Of a stretch of 64,000 nucleotides of DNA, positions 1 through 9,749 are shown piece by piece. The position numbers and the translations under genes are program-made. Source of the stretch: Diplonema papillatum (taxonomy: Eukaryota; Euglenozoa; Diplonemea; Diplonemida; Diplonemidae). The first letter of the stretch is position 1, and each line of letters starts with the position of its first letter. Below the pieces are notes generated by a model. That model was not told the origin of the DNA, did not search any database, and saw nothing but the letters and a program-made list of their open reading frames with translations. The stretch is taken from positions 62,001-126,000 of the forward strand of contig JAPJBO010000631.1 in the NCBI GenBank assembly GCA_030068145.1. The letters are read 5' to 3'.

Positions 1-960
1 TCTCCGGAGCGTGTCGAGGTCGACGCCCATCCTCAGGAGGCGAAACAGCGCCCCCCGGCGCAGGGAATGCCCCGTCAGAGCCTGGTTGGCCCTCTTCAGC
101 GCCGCCACGACGCGGCGGAACGTGACGCCCGCGAAAATACGTTGACCCGGGCGCGTGGAGCGGAGGAGGGATCGGAGAGTCTGATCCTGCGGGGGTGGAA
201 GGACCACGCCGGTCACCTGTCCCAAACGGAAAGGGTCCGATTTCGAGCCGACCCAGTTCACCGACCAGAAATCGGAGCTCTCGGTCACGTTTCGGGCCTC
301 TCTGGTAAGGACATCGTCCACCCGGGCTGCCCCCTGCCACGCGAGGGTGATGGCCAGACGCATCACGGGATCTGATTCGAGGCGCACGGCGCGCTCCACA
401 TCCTCCTTTGTGGCCGGAACTGCCTGCTTGGTCGGCCGCAAAGCACCCGCCCTCTTCAGGGACCTGACGAAGTCTCGAACCAGCTGACTCTCGATCGGTC
501 GACCGAGACGCTTCTCCGCGGATTGTACGTTGACCACGTACTGTATCGCGGTGGACGGAGAGATGGGGTTCAGTTCGCGCGACAGGAGACGCGTCACAAA
601 CAGAACGACCGCCGTCGGAACGTCCAACGGCGTACCGAATCGCGTCTCCCAGTGATGGCGGAACTCTAGGAAGCGCCGGTACACCGAGTGAACGCCGCGT
701 CGCGTCGACAACGCCAGCGCGTCGCCGATGTACGAGTTGGCCTTGCCAACAAGTCTCTCCCGCTCGCCGTTCGACAGCGGAGGCTCCAACAAAAGCGCCC
801 GACCACCGGATGTCGCGCGCGGAGGTGGGGGGAAGCGGTCCAGGACGCTCACCGAGACCCCTTCCTCCTGTTGCCGGTGCCGCCTGCAAGGGGGGCTGCG
901 CTGTGGGGAGGGGCAGCGCGCCTCGTCTGTGGTAACCCCCGAGACCGGGCGGGCTTCGTT
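1..960 (-). CDS. Tyrosine recombinase (phage-integrase fold), 3' end outside window
   Basis: An open minus-strand frame covers the whole stretch from about 960 down to base 1. It shows the two-domain layout of a tyrosine recombinase: a helical N-terminal core-binding part, a segment ARVDDVL that fits the first catalytic arginine box (about 300-330), and near the window edge TGHSLRRGALF, a clear match to the H-x-x-R box of the family (about 30-75). The nucleophilic tyrosine would lie beyond the window. Enzymes of this family cut and rejoin DNA through a covalent phosphotyrosine and integrate DIRS and Crypton elements. The frame overlaps the end of the gag-like frame in a different register, as is common in these elements. 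The start is not defined. Confidence 0.75.
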
Positions 961-2411
961 GGCTGCTCGTCCGCCTTCCGCATCGCCTGGTACCCCCGGC
1001 GGAGAAAGGCGGGCACCACGTCCTCCTCGTGGTACGCCTTCTGGAGGTCCGCCGCAACGGACCAGCCCGCCTTGAGGCCTGTTTTGAGTACCACTAGGCG
1101 GTGCAAGGTGCTCTCGGCGAGCTGCACCATCCCCTCTGGGTCGGAGGAGTCGTCCATCAGATGCAGGATGCACGAGAGGTGGTGAAGGAGGTGCTGGCCG
1201 TCGTTCGCCAGGGTCTGCGACCCGTTGAGGACTTCCGCGAAAATATCGCGGATGTGGACGAGGAGCAGCGACTTCTCGACCTGCCCGTAGGACAGCCACA
1301 CACGGGGGTCGAGGAGCCCGGGGCCCGGGGTGATCAGCGCTGGTTGGGATTGAACGGACCCGCGCTCCAGCGCGTCGAGCGGGTCCTGCTGAAAAACCTC
1401 CGTCTGGGAGGGTGCCGAGAAATGTTGCCCCGCGAATGGGTTCTCCTGGACCGGTTGGGCGGGAGCCGGCGGCTGGGGGGCAGAGAAGGGCGCCGGAACA
1501 TGGCCTGCCCCCGCGTGATGCGACCCGAACGGGACGCGAGAGGCATCGACGAGGGGAGGCGGGGGCGGCACTTCCATGCTGCGCTGGACAGATGGGCGCT
1601 GAGGGGCTGGGGGCGAGGAGCGTTCCACGAGCTCCAGCACCATCGCGGTGAGGCGCTCCACCTGGCCCTCCAGGCGCCGGATGTCGTCCGGGCGTTCCGC
1701 AAACGTCACCCGCCTCGCGGGCGTGTCCTGCACGTCGACCTGCAGGGCCCGGGCGACCTCTTCGTCTCCGTCCGGTGTTCCCGGGAGCGGAATCCCCGAG
1801 GGGGTGCGCGGAGCAGCAGCGGAAGACGAGGCGGCGGAGGGGTCGGCCGCGGCAGCAGCAGCAGAAGTGGCGGCAGTTGATGAGGCGCGGGCCGCCGCTG
1901 TGGCCGCGGCGGCGGAGATGGCGGCGTAATCCGCCGAGTCTGAGTGCGAGGCGTCGGCGGAGCGGCCAGGCAGTCGAGGGGAGGGGTCTTCGCGGTCCGG
2001 CGACACCGACCGGACCAGTTCCTCGAAGTCAGCACGGGTGGCCGTGGGCGCGGACGCGCATGCCAACCAAGCCAACACCCACTGCGCCGTCCCGCTCGGC
2101 GGCTGCTCGCCCCCCAGGGCCCCTAGCAGGGACCTCAGGTACGCGTCCGCGGAAGCGCCGGCCTCCCCCGCCAACCGGATAATCGGCCGCAGTCGACCAT
2201 TGTCCGGACGAAAATGGAAAGCGGACGGAACTTGGAGCCCCGTAGCCTGCTTCACCCACTCCACCGCGGCCTCCCTGCTCCACTTCATCCCTTTTTGTTC
2301 TTCGCTTACACCACCGTGTGTTGTTTTCTCACTCAGGATTTTTTGACCTGTTGTGTTTGTGTGATTTGTCGTGTAGGGGTAGACCCGCATGACCTCACGT
2401 CCGTTCAACAC
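849..2411 (-). CDS. Gag-like protein of the tyrosine-recombinase element
   Basis: This 520-codon frame has no close match that I recognise. The first 41 codons are read through the element's terminal repeat, so the methionine at codon 42 (2288; MKWSREAAVEW) is the more likely start. The order is: a conserved-looking N-terminal part (residues 42-130), an alanine/serine-rich linker (about 150-205), a short coiled-coil-like stretch (about 235-260, RRLEGQVERLTAMVLELVE), a proline-rich linker, and a predicted helical C-terminal region (about 375-490) ending in an Arg/Lys-rich tail. Position upstream of the recombinase and overlap with it suggest a structural, nucleic-acid-binding protein. Function is inferred from position only. 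Confidence 0.6.
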   Translation of the reverse strand: MLNGREVMRVYPYTTNHTNTTGQKILSEKTTHGGVSEEQKGMKWSREAAVEWVKQATGLQVPSAFHFRPDNGRLRPIIRLAGEAGASADAYLRSLLGALGGEQPPSGTAQWVLAWLACASAPTATRADFEELVRSVSPDREDPSPRLPGRSADASHSDSADYAAISAAAATAAARASSTAATSAAAAAADPSAASSSAAAPRTPSGIPLPGTPDGDEEVARALQVDVQDTPARRVTFAERPDDIRRLEGQVERLTAMVLELVERSSPPAPQRPSVQRSMEVPPPPPLVDASRVPFGSHHAGAGHVPAPFSAPQPPAPAQPVQENPFAGQHFSAPSQTEVFQQDPLDALERGSVQSQPALITPGPGLLDPRVWLSYGQVEKSLLLVHIRDIFAEVLNGSQTLANDGQHLLHHLSCILHLMDDSSDPEGMVQLAESTLHRLVVLKTGLKAGWSVAADLQKAYHEEDVVPAFLRRGYQAMRKADEQPTKPARSRGLPQTRRAAPPHSAAPLAGGTGNRRKGSR

Positions 2412-2497
2412 GTGGTTCGGTAGTTACAGCACTTGGGATCCCTTCTGTTCTTTGTCGGGCAGCATCGTCGAGCATTTCCTTTCAAGCTGGCGCTTAT
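2284..2497 (-). repeat. Terminal repeat of the YR element (in place)
   Basis: On the minus strand it begins with TTTACATAAGCGCCAGCTTG and runs through the region encoding LNGREVMRVYPYTT. The same sequence is found, without the coding region, at three other places in the window. Here it diverges from those copies after the GTAAGCGAAGAAC segment, where the gag-like frame begins. Confidence 0.75.
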
Positions 2498-2650
2498 GTA
2501 AAAAAAAATTGGAAAAAAAGAAAAAAATTGCTCAACTTCATCAAAAATTACTGCAGAGTTTGTTCCAAAATTTTAAATTTCAAAAAACCCAATATTTTTC
2601 CGGAATTTTTTTTTTTGCCATTTCCAAAAAGACACAAGGTTTTGACCCTG
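2498..2650. mobile_element. Truncated end of a CAGGGTC-type MITE
   Basis: An A/T-rich segment ends with AAAAAGACACAAGGTTTTG followed by ACCCTG. It matches one arm of the complete MITE at 40925-41131. It abuts the terminal repeat of the YR element, which probably cut it. Confidence 0.6.
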
Positions 2651-2850
2651 CATGGTATTGTGGGCGGGCTCACGGTGTACGACGACGGACCTGAGCCGGT
2701 CCGTCCCTATTACTTGAAACTGCATCGAAGTGCCTGCCTGAGCCAATTCACCCACCCCCTGATCGAGCGTAATCGAGTGTAATATAGTGTAATCGTTTGG
2801 ATTAGAATGCAAAGAATCTGTGGCGATAATCTGCATCGCCGACTGCGCGG

Positions 2851-3246
2851 TTATCTCTTCGCACGTGAAGTGTCATGCTTTCGCCTCTTTAGCTCGTCTT
2901 GATCGTCGCGCTCAGGCGCGCGTTTGGTGCTTCGCTTCTTCTTCGATTGCTCGTCGAGGTTCATCGGTTGCGCGTCGACTTCTGCTTTTTCTCGGCGCCT
3001 GGGCGATGGTCGTGGCGCATCGACGCGTCCTTTGCGTCTTTTCGGTACCGGCTCCGCCGCGGAGTCTGATCGCCGCTTCTTCGCTGGCGTTGGCGCCGTC
3101 TTCCCGACCTTCGCTGCTGACGTCGGTGTTGATGTTGCGGGCTCTCGCTTGCCTTCTGCTGCTTCCTGCAGAATGAACACCACGTTCTCACGCTTCGCCT
3201 GTCTCGGCGATGGCGCGGCGCCCTCCTTCCTCGTCCCCTGCTGCAC
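2851..3246 (-). CDS. Small highly basic protein, family with a second copy at 35.7-36.0 kb
   Basis: This is a 131-codon frame, very rich in Lys and Arg, with several nuclear-localisation-like clusters (AKKRR, PKRRKGR, KKKRSTKR). A block including AQPMNLDEQSK and TKRAPERDD is shared with the ORF at 35681-36010, whereas flanking sequence differs, so the pair is a real repeated coding segment rather than chance. The ORF lies inside an inverted-repeat element. About 55 bases upstream of its start is a copy of the promoter-like module described at 23025-23100. I do not recognise a domain; a nuclear, nucleic-acid-binding role for a transposon protein is a guess. Confidence 0.4.
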   Translation of the reverse strand: MQQGTRKEGAAPSPRQAKRENVVFILQEAAEGKREPATSTPTSAAKVGKTAPTPAKKRRSDSAAEPVPKRRKGRVDAPRPSPRRREKAEVDAQPMNLDEQSKKKRSTKRAPERDDQDELKRRKHDTSRAKR

Positions 3247-3686
3247 TGCCTGGCTACATCCTTTTTTCAGACGAATATGCTTATTTTTAGCGTTATTTGT
3301 GGATTAGAAGGTCGGTATTTTAAAGTCTCCGGTTGACCGTAGAGGCTTGGGTATGGCGGGGGGTTGAGAAAAGTAAAAGAGTGCGACTCGTTTCGGGTGT
3401 TGTGTCACTCCGTTGTGAAACCTTGTGAAGTCCCCTAACGCGTTTAGAGGGTGCTTGGGTTTGGGTAGGGTGTGGTCGTTCTGCTGCGGCATGAAAAGCC
3501 AGGGAGTTTTGACGCTAATCTTCGACTCTTGACTTTTTTGTTCGATATTCGATGATCGTGCTATCAGCATCTTTTAGCCCCAGAAGAAGGCTCGATAATA
3601 GACACGTTGCATCGGCTAATCAGGATTGGCTGAGTGCTGTGTGTTTAATCAATTGTTACAGTACCCCCCCAATTCACCAAAAGCTG

Positions 3687-3757
3687 ATCGATTGTAATCG
3701 ATCGTAATCGAGTGTAATCGAGTGTAATCGACGCGTAATCGAGTGTAATCGAGCTCA
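3687..3757. repeat. 10-bp degenerate tandem repeat (GTAATCGAGT)
   Basis: Seven to eight copies of GTAATCGAGT-like units. It serves as the right subterminal repeat of the element at 2738-3793. Confidence 0.7.
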
Positions 3758-4199
3758 AGTCGCTTTCAGGGGGGGTAGGTGAATTGGCTCACCTGCCGCT
3801 GTTTATCACAGGGAATCACGGTCCACCACGGTCTATCAGGTCCATCCCTAGTCCCTAGAGCTGCATCGAATTGCCCGGTGCTGTATTCTTCGGTCTATCA
3901 CGGTGCGGGTGTGACGCCCGCAAAATGGACTGCACAGTTCTCCCGGTGTGAGCACACCGTGTGATTGTGACCTCAGAAATCCCACAAAGCCCTGTATGTG
4001 CACCCAACATACCTTTTCTCCAACCAGCGTTTCTGACCCCCGAAACGCAGAAGCACGTTTACCAGAAAAGAGACTGGATGGACCGGCTCAGACGGACCTG
4101 CCCCTCCCGTAACACCTAATAGTCTTGCCGATTCTCTCCGAGTTGACACAAGTGCCTTGTTCCGTGTGATCTCCGGTCTGCATCTACTCGTGCCAATGA

Positions 4200-4630
4200 T
4201 TTACCAGCACACACTATCTGAGTGGTGGATGAATTTGAAATGGGCTGGTGGCTTCAGGAGTTCGCACCAGGGGGAGCGGGGCGAGGGTCACACAGATGGC
4301 AAACAGTGTACTACACAGTGTGTACTACAGTGTGTACAGGGTACCAGTGTACTACCACCGTGCACCACGGGGTACCACAGTGTGCTATCACGGGGTACCA
4401 CAGTGTACTACCACCGTGTTCAACCACCGGGTGCCACAGTGTGGCACCAATGCGGAGAAGCACATCGACAAAAGCCAAGAAGAGGCTTCACGAGCAGACG
4501 CTGACCGACGTGCTAATGCTCGGGCTCAATGGCCCGTATGAACGTGGCAGCGGCATCCCGAGGAGCGCTATGGAGGCGTACCATTGCGAGCCCAAGAACG
4601 CTGAACTTCGCCACGTGGCCGGAGTATGAA
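4200..4630 (+). other. Possible coding exon, unidentified
   Basis: A plus-strand frame ends with a plausible protein stretch (STKAKKRLHEQTLTDVLM then, after about 20 residues, SAMEAYHCEPKNAELRHVA) before a stop at 4627. A GTATGA that could be a splice donor lies at the end. Another possible exon (4738-4914) begins after a pyrimidine-rich tract ending in CCCGTAG. A related motif (PEARLRHVIAEV) is encoded at about 5030-5070. No family recognised. Confidence 0.25.
4295..4455. repeat. Degenerate repeat of ACCACAGTGT / CACNGTG units
   Basis: A run of about 10-11 bp units built on TACCACAGTG and ACCACCGTG. Similar CACNGTG-rich stretches occur at 3815-3860 and 14235-14345. It overlaps the possible exon above, which lowers confidence in that exon. 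Confidence 0.55.
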
Positions 4631-4737
4631 GCGTGCGTCGACAAAGTGGGGGTCATGCGCAAAAATATGATGACTAACCCAAGGCTGCTGCAATCGGCCC
4701 TTCATTGACGCCGTTTGTCCCTTTGTTTCCCGTAGCA

Positions 4738-4914
4738 GGCGTATGGCTCTCTTCGTTCTTTGTCCACCATCCCACCGCTATCCGGTACGACTTCGCTCTG
4801 CAGGCATTCGTTGCCGAACGGGGGTGGCTGCCCTCCTGCAACACCCCCTGTGCACCAAATTTGGATACAGACCAGTTTACCAGTTCTGGGCTCGGGGGTC
4901 GAGGTCAGAGCTAG
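4738..4914 (+). other. Possible coding exon, unidentified
   Basis: It follows a pyrimidine-rich tract and CAG-like acceptor at about 4737. The frame reads VWLSSFFVHHPTAIRYDFAL and on to a stop at 4912. It may pair with the possible exon ending near 4627; the intervening 110 bases contain stops. No family recognised. Confidence 0.2.
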
Positions 4915-4959
4915 TATGCTGGTACAGATGTACTATTAAAAAAAATATATATATGCGGA

Positions 4960-5925
4960 AGCGATGTGCTGGGAAAGGGGCCATGCCCAAAACAAATGGA
5001 TAAACAGCGCCGACGAAGCTGCAACGCACGCCAGAGGCCCGGCTGCGCCACGTCATCGCCGAGGTCAGGCGGCACAAGTTCACCATGCAGTGCGACAACG
5101 TGTCGTACTATACCAGTTTCCCATACACGGCAGCGCATTCACCTTCCGCATGCGTCGCGCAGCCTGCGCTGTCATGCCAGCCCGATTCAGTGCTCGTATT
5201 CAAGAAGAAAAGACAATGCGGAACAAAGCTAGGGGTGGGGGATCCCATGGAAATAATTGTGCGTCCTGTTTTTGCGTCCTTCTTCTCTCTTCTTCATCAT
5301 TTGTTTTGTTTGCTGCGTATGAAAGAAACTTCTTCCTCTTTTTATTTTTCCTTTCCCTTACTTTAAGCAGTGATCCCCTCGGCAGCTGTATTTTCGCCAT
5401 TTTCCGGTGCTGTGAAAAAACAATTCCCGCCCGCCAGGTGATTCTGCCTTTTTTTGTGCGGTCGACGATATACGTCGTTCTGATGTCTGACGACTTTGTT
5501 TATTTTCTTGCTTTGTTTTCCTTGTGGACCTTATATTTCCTCCTTTCAAACTAAAATTTTCTTCCTCTAGGACAATTCCTTCTCACCAATCAGGTGTTTT
5601 TTTTTTTTTGCGTTTTGCGGCCATTATTCCAGCCTAAACAAGCATCCGACCAATTATTTTGGATTTCCCGTGCGTTTTAGGACCACGTGAGTGGTAGGTT
5701 TCCATTTTTGGGTTGCTGGGCCCCCCCCCCCTTTTCCGGCAAAACGGATTGTTGCCGGAAAAAGGGTTGGGTTTGCACTGCCCAGGTGCTTACCACGGGA
5801 GCAAGGCAGGAACGAACCTAATGGGATCAAGCTGTCGTCGGCAAACCACGCGTGAGGCGTTGTAAAGGGATAGAAAGTCGACCTTTGGGTGTCGTCACTT
5901 GATCGTTCCATTCGTTCCAACGTTA

Positions 5926-5930
<5 letters not shown>
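4960..5930. other. Stretch without a supported gene
   Basis: A plus-strand frame from about 5000 to 5366 encodes PEARLRHVIAEVRRHKFTM near its start and then turns into pyrimidine-rich low-complexity sequence. From 5370 to 5930 I see only A/T-rich and homopolymer-rich DNA and one hairpin (5733-5763). Confidence 0.4.
5733..5763. repeat. Hairpin with 11-bp perfect stem
   Basis: TTTTCCGGCAA, nine unpaired bases, then TTGCCGGAAAA. It follows a run of twelve C residues. Confidence 0.7.
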
Positions 5931-5960
<30 letters not shown>

Positions 5961-6302
5961 TAGCAAGCTTGCTTGAGCGCCGAAGGCGCGTCTAGTGGAA
6001 TCCCGTTTTCCGTTTCCACCATTTGACGTACGCGATGCCTCCTAGTTCCACTCTTTAAGAGGTTGGACAGGGGTAGTATTACGCAAACATCCAGGCTGTT
6101 TCCCTCTCCGCTGTTTGTACTCCCCCTTCCCCCTTCCCCGTGTGCCGCCCACGCGGCCCTCTTCTCCTTGTATTGCCGGCCGGCCGCTTCCCATAACGGT
6201 GCTTTATCCTTTTCCTGCCTTTTAGTCCTGAGTTCACCCACTGCAATCCATGCCACAAGCGGTCCAGAAGCTCGAAAGACCAGAAACGGAAAGAAAGGGA
6301 TT

Positions 6303-6580
<278 letters not shown>

Positions 6581-6599
6581 TGCAATGCGTGACTGCATG

Positions 6600-7460
6600 C
6601 CATGTGGCTACAAAAAACGAACTGGAGAGGCTTGGTGGAGGATAACCTTTTAACCCTATTCCGACGGGCATCTACAGACTGATTCTGGTTTCTTTTTTTT
6701 TTTAGAGTTAAAGTCCAGGGTATTAGTTTGAAGGCTTCCGGTTTGCAGATTTAGACCGTTACTATGGGGTGGTTTTGGGCGGTGTTTCGGTGCCGTTTTC
6801 GCCGTGCTTACAACAACATTTTTAGCGTTATTCTTAGCAACATCGCGCCGAAGGCGCGACGAAAAATTTGGGCAAACATAATTCCGACCCCCCGTTATCA
6901 TGTGGGGGCCACTCTTAGCTCGTGTGGGTTACTCAACTGTCAAACAGGACCTGGGCCCGGTAATGAAGCACAGTGGTAGCTGCAACCTGCGACCCGAAGC
7001 TGAACACAATTGAACGGCAGGCGGGTCTCAGCAGCGGAGGCTCAGCAGCCTTCCAGCACCTTCAGCGCACTGCTACAAACACCACACACCCCAGCCTATA
7101 TTTACTTTGAGCACCGTTTTTTGAACTTTTTTTTTCCCCCCCGGCCAAGTCCGGTTTGCAGATTTAGACCGTCGGTCTAAATCTGCAACGGAAACTAATC
7201 CCCTGTTAAAGTTCGCTTGAAATTCTTGTGACCGGGTTGACATTGGCATACCCACTGATACCTTGGGACAGTTTTCTAACCGGCATAGGTGACAAACTTT
7301 TGGCCTCTGACTCGAAAACAGGGCTGCGCAGGTTGAAGACACAAAGAATCAATGCTTGCTGCTGTGGTTAGATGTGCTGCGAAGTCTTTCCAAGGAGCCC
7401 GAGGTTCTTCAGTTTGGAGTCGGATAACTCTTTGAGTTTGACCCATCGGCTCTCTGGAAA
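6600..7460. other. Stretch without a supported gene
   Basis: Contains a copy of the promoter-like module near 6700 (TTTTTAGAGTTAAAGTCC) and a motif TTTGCAGATTTAGACCG that occurs twice (6742 and 7153). The second forms a short inverted repeat with the adjacent CGGTCTAAATCTGCAA. No coding signal seen. Confidence 0.4.
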
Positions 7461-7468
7461 ACTCTCGT

Positions 7469-7887
7469 TAGGGGAGCCCACGTAAGGCAAGCTACAATGA
7501 GGCAATTTTTGAGACAAAAATTATGACGGGTTTCACACTGGAAAACCTCCCTGGAAAACTCATGCAAAAGCCCCAAAAAAAAAAACTACTGTGGAGTAGA
7601 TAGGGGGGTGGGAAGGTGGTTCAGCCCTGGGGGATCGAACATCTTCTCAAAAGACTTCCTGCTCGGCACACGTCTCCTGGGCAATTACCATGGAAAAAGG
7701 GGAATTTCACAGGAAATTAGATCGAATCGCGCATTCGAGGGCCCGGGAGGCTCGAAGATCAGCCAATCTGGGAGGGAAAATGTGGGGCAACATGTATGAA
7801 GGCAACAAGGTTTTCCGGCACGAAAAGCTTGAGCAACCACCTCTTATAATTTTTGTCCCAAAAAAACAGGGGTTACGTGGGCACCCT
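7469..7887. mobile_element. hAT-like non-autonomous element, copy 1 (419 bp), with 8-bp TSD
   Basis: The left end starts TAGGGGAGCCCACGTAAGG and the right end is its inverse (CTTACGTGGGC-like, ending CACCCT). The 8-bp direct repeat ACTCTCGT flanks it exactly (7461-7468 and 7888-7895). Sequence is close to the 881-bp element at 43910-44790 but lacks about 470 bases of its interior, so it is an internal-deletion derivative. TIRs beginning TAGGG and 8-bp duplications are hallmarks of hAT transposons. Confidence 0.85.
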
Positions 7888-8019
7888 ACTCTCGTGCAGT
7901 AGTAGTAGTAGTTTGAACTTGTTATGCAGCAACAATGTGTGTCGATAGACTGCACAAGCCGCTACAGACTACCTCTTTGCACGCGTCGTGTCATTACAGC
8001 ACTAGTAGTATGTGTCATC

Positions 8020-8300
8020 CTAATCCGGGAACAAGTCAGGGAGAAGAACGGAGCAATCATTACAAACAAACAAGTGACATGGTGGCCGCTTGAGCGGCGC
8101 CAATCCGAGCGCACACAGCAGCAGTGACGCGTCGGCAGTATTTGCACTTCTGGACGGGCGGACGTCATGAGCGTCGACGGCTAGCGAGTGTCGGCAGAGG
8201 GTGCAGTGGTTGGAGCAAACTTGAACGTGTCCGGTCCCACGTGCCTTCATGCCTTTCCGCGTCTTCCGCGGCGGCCGCAAGGTTCTCTGCCCGGTGGCCT
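8020..8300 (-). pseudogene. Broken copy of a zinc-ribbon-like ORF
   Basis: The minus strand encodes PPRKTRKGMKARGTG and then CSNHCTLCRHSLAVDAHD, matching the intact-looking copy at 53897-54268. Compared with that copy the segment between these blocks (about 110 bases) is missing, and the second cysteine pair is lost to a reading-frame change. The DNA match continues to about 7990 (TCCGGGAACAAGTCAGG). Likely a dead repeat copy. Confidence 0.5.
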
Positions 8301-8879
8301 CCACCACCCGCTGGACCTTCGCGTCCCACGCTACCACATGGCTATTTTCAGAAACCCTGCCCTTTTTTGACGACAAAAAAAAGTTTCGTTTTCTGGAGAC
8401 AAAAAGACTTGGCCGCCGGAATAAAAAAAAGAAAGCGAGCCAGCTGCGTCCGGGAATCACTGCTCCTTTTCCGGTTTGCGTTTTCCTGCGAAAGGTGGGT
8501 GTGGGGCCTTTATAATCAGACGCTTGAATGAGACAGGGGAAAGAGCCCGCGAACACTGCGGTTTGTGTTGGTATTGCAGAGTCACTGAGACTGGGTTTGG
8601 TGGCCGCTGCGTGACGGCTTTATCACGTGGGGCGGCCCTGAGATTACCCCTCAGGGGACACCACTGTTTTACCTTTAATTCCATGTGTCAACCTTCTTGG
8701 CCGGATTGCAGTCATTCATCGGCCAATCGTCTCAAACCGACAGAGATTGGCCGGTCAAACGTGCATGACCAGGACCAGTCCACGGTACTTGCCATGCGTA
8801 TGACAAACAATAGACATGACTTGACTAGGCTCAGGCATGTTACGTATGCGTGGCATGATGGCTGGCCTATTTCGAAGAG

Positions 8880-9400
8880 ACGTCTTTTTTATTTGTATAA
8901 GCAGCACCTGCTTTGTCGGAAATACTTGAGGAGACTGCTGGCTGCGAAATCTCGAAGTGCTGATGACTCCCCACTATCGCAACAATATTCCAATCTCGAA
9001 GTGCTGATGACTCCCCACCATCGCAACAATATTCCAATCTCGAAGTGCTGATGACTCCCCACTATCGCAACAATATTCCAATCTCGAAGTGCCGATGACT
9101 CCCCACTATCGCAACAATATTCCAATCTCGAAGTGCTGATGACTCCCCACTATCGCAACAATATTCCAATCTCGAAGTGCCGATGACTCCCCACTATCGC
9201 AACAATATTCCAATCTCGAAGTGCCGATGACTCCCCACTATCGCAACAATATTCCAATCTCGAAGTGCTGATGACTCCCCACTATCGCAACAATATTCCA
9301 ATCTCGAAGGAGGTAAATGTTGCTGTAGCCCACAGGAAACACAGGTGAATCTGGGTTTAGTGGCGGGCGTCCCACTTTGTGTAGTTGTATCGTTTTCTCC
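8880..9400. repeat. Dispersed repeat carrying a 44-bp minisatellite
   Basis: The ends match two other places in inverse orientation: 19540-19730, with a single unit of the 44-mer, and 60310-60470, with no complete unit. Shared pieces include GCACCTGCTTTGTCGGAAAT on the left and GGAGGTAAATGT plus GGTTTAGTGGCGGGCGT on the right. Confidence 0.75.
8953..9308. repeat. 44-bp minisatellite, 8 copies
   Basis: The unit contains CGAAGTGCTGATGACTCCCC and ATCGCAACAATATTCCAATC. Copies are nearly identical; a T/C variant (GTGCTG or GTGCCG) is spread through the array. Confidence 0.95.
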
Positions 9401-9720
9401 CCCTCTATGGGGGAGAGGATTTTTACTATAGCGGACTTTTTTCCCACGAAAATGGGGGGGGGGGGGAGGGACCTACCCACCCCAGGCCCGAAAAACGTCT
9501 CTATACGCTGGATTACAGCTGCACCATCGTCGATACCGGCTCCTGATGACTCGCGGCGGCACCTGCCGAGCTGCCACGATGTTCGACGCACTTTCCAAAA
9601 ACTTCCTAATCCTCGATATTTTTGCAATTTGTACATATCCATTTCCCAAAGAATTCCTGAGTCCAAAATTCTGTTTTCCAGGCAAATCCCCTGGGAAACC
9701 GACTCAGAGATTTTCGGAAA

Positions 9721-9749
9721 ACTTGCACCAAGAGAATCTTGGTGCAAGT
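9721..9749. repeat. 13-bp perfect hairpin at the array border
   Basis: ACTTGCACCAAGA, loop GAA, TCTTGGTGCAAGT. It sits directly before the first 31-bp unit. Confidence 0.9.

Larger units (their letters stand above)
1..2497 (-). mobile_element. Tyrosine-recombinase retroelement-like element (DIRS/Crypton-like), cut by window edge
   Basis: The element reads on the minus strand. Its outer end is a dispersed terminal repeat at about 2284-2497, followed by a gag-like frame and then an overlapping tyrosine-recombinase frame that runs off the window. No reverse transcriptase lies inside the window, so DIRS-like and Crypton-like are both possible; a separate gag-like protein favours DIRS-like. Within the window it looks whole (no breaks seen) and therefore young. 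Other copies of its terminal repeat are at 16.08-16.36, 30.57-30.83 and 32.30-32.58 kb. Confidence 0.7.
2738..3793. mobile_element. Inverted-repeat element carrying a basic ORF
   Basis: The left end GAGCCAATTCACC followed by ACCCCCTGA is repeated in inverse at the right end (TCAGGGGGGGTAGGTGAATT then GGCTC). Both ends carry subterminal copies of a 10-bp motif around GTAATCGAGT (2767-2795 and 3690-3753). The interior holds the minus-strand ORF at 2851-3246 and A/T-rich DNA without other coding signal. Confidence 0.55.

Noticed and set aside
1101-2182. Plus-strand ORFs opposite the gag-like frame
   Set aside because: G/C-rich shadow frames; the minus frame has the sensible protein order.
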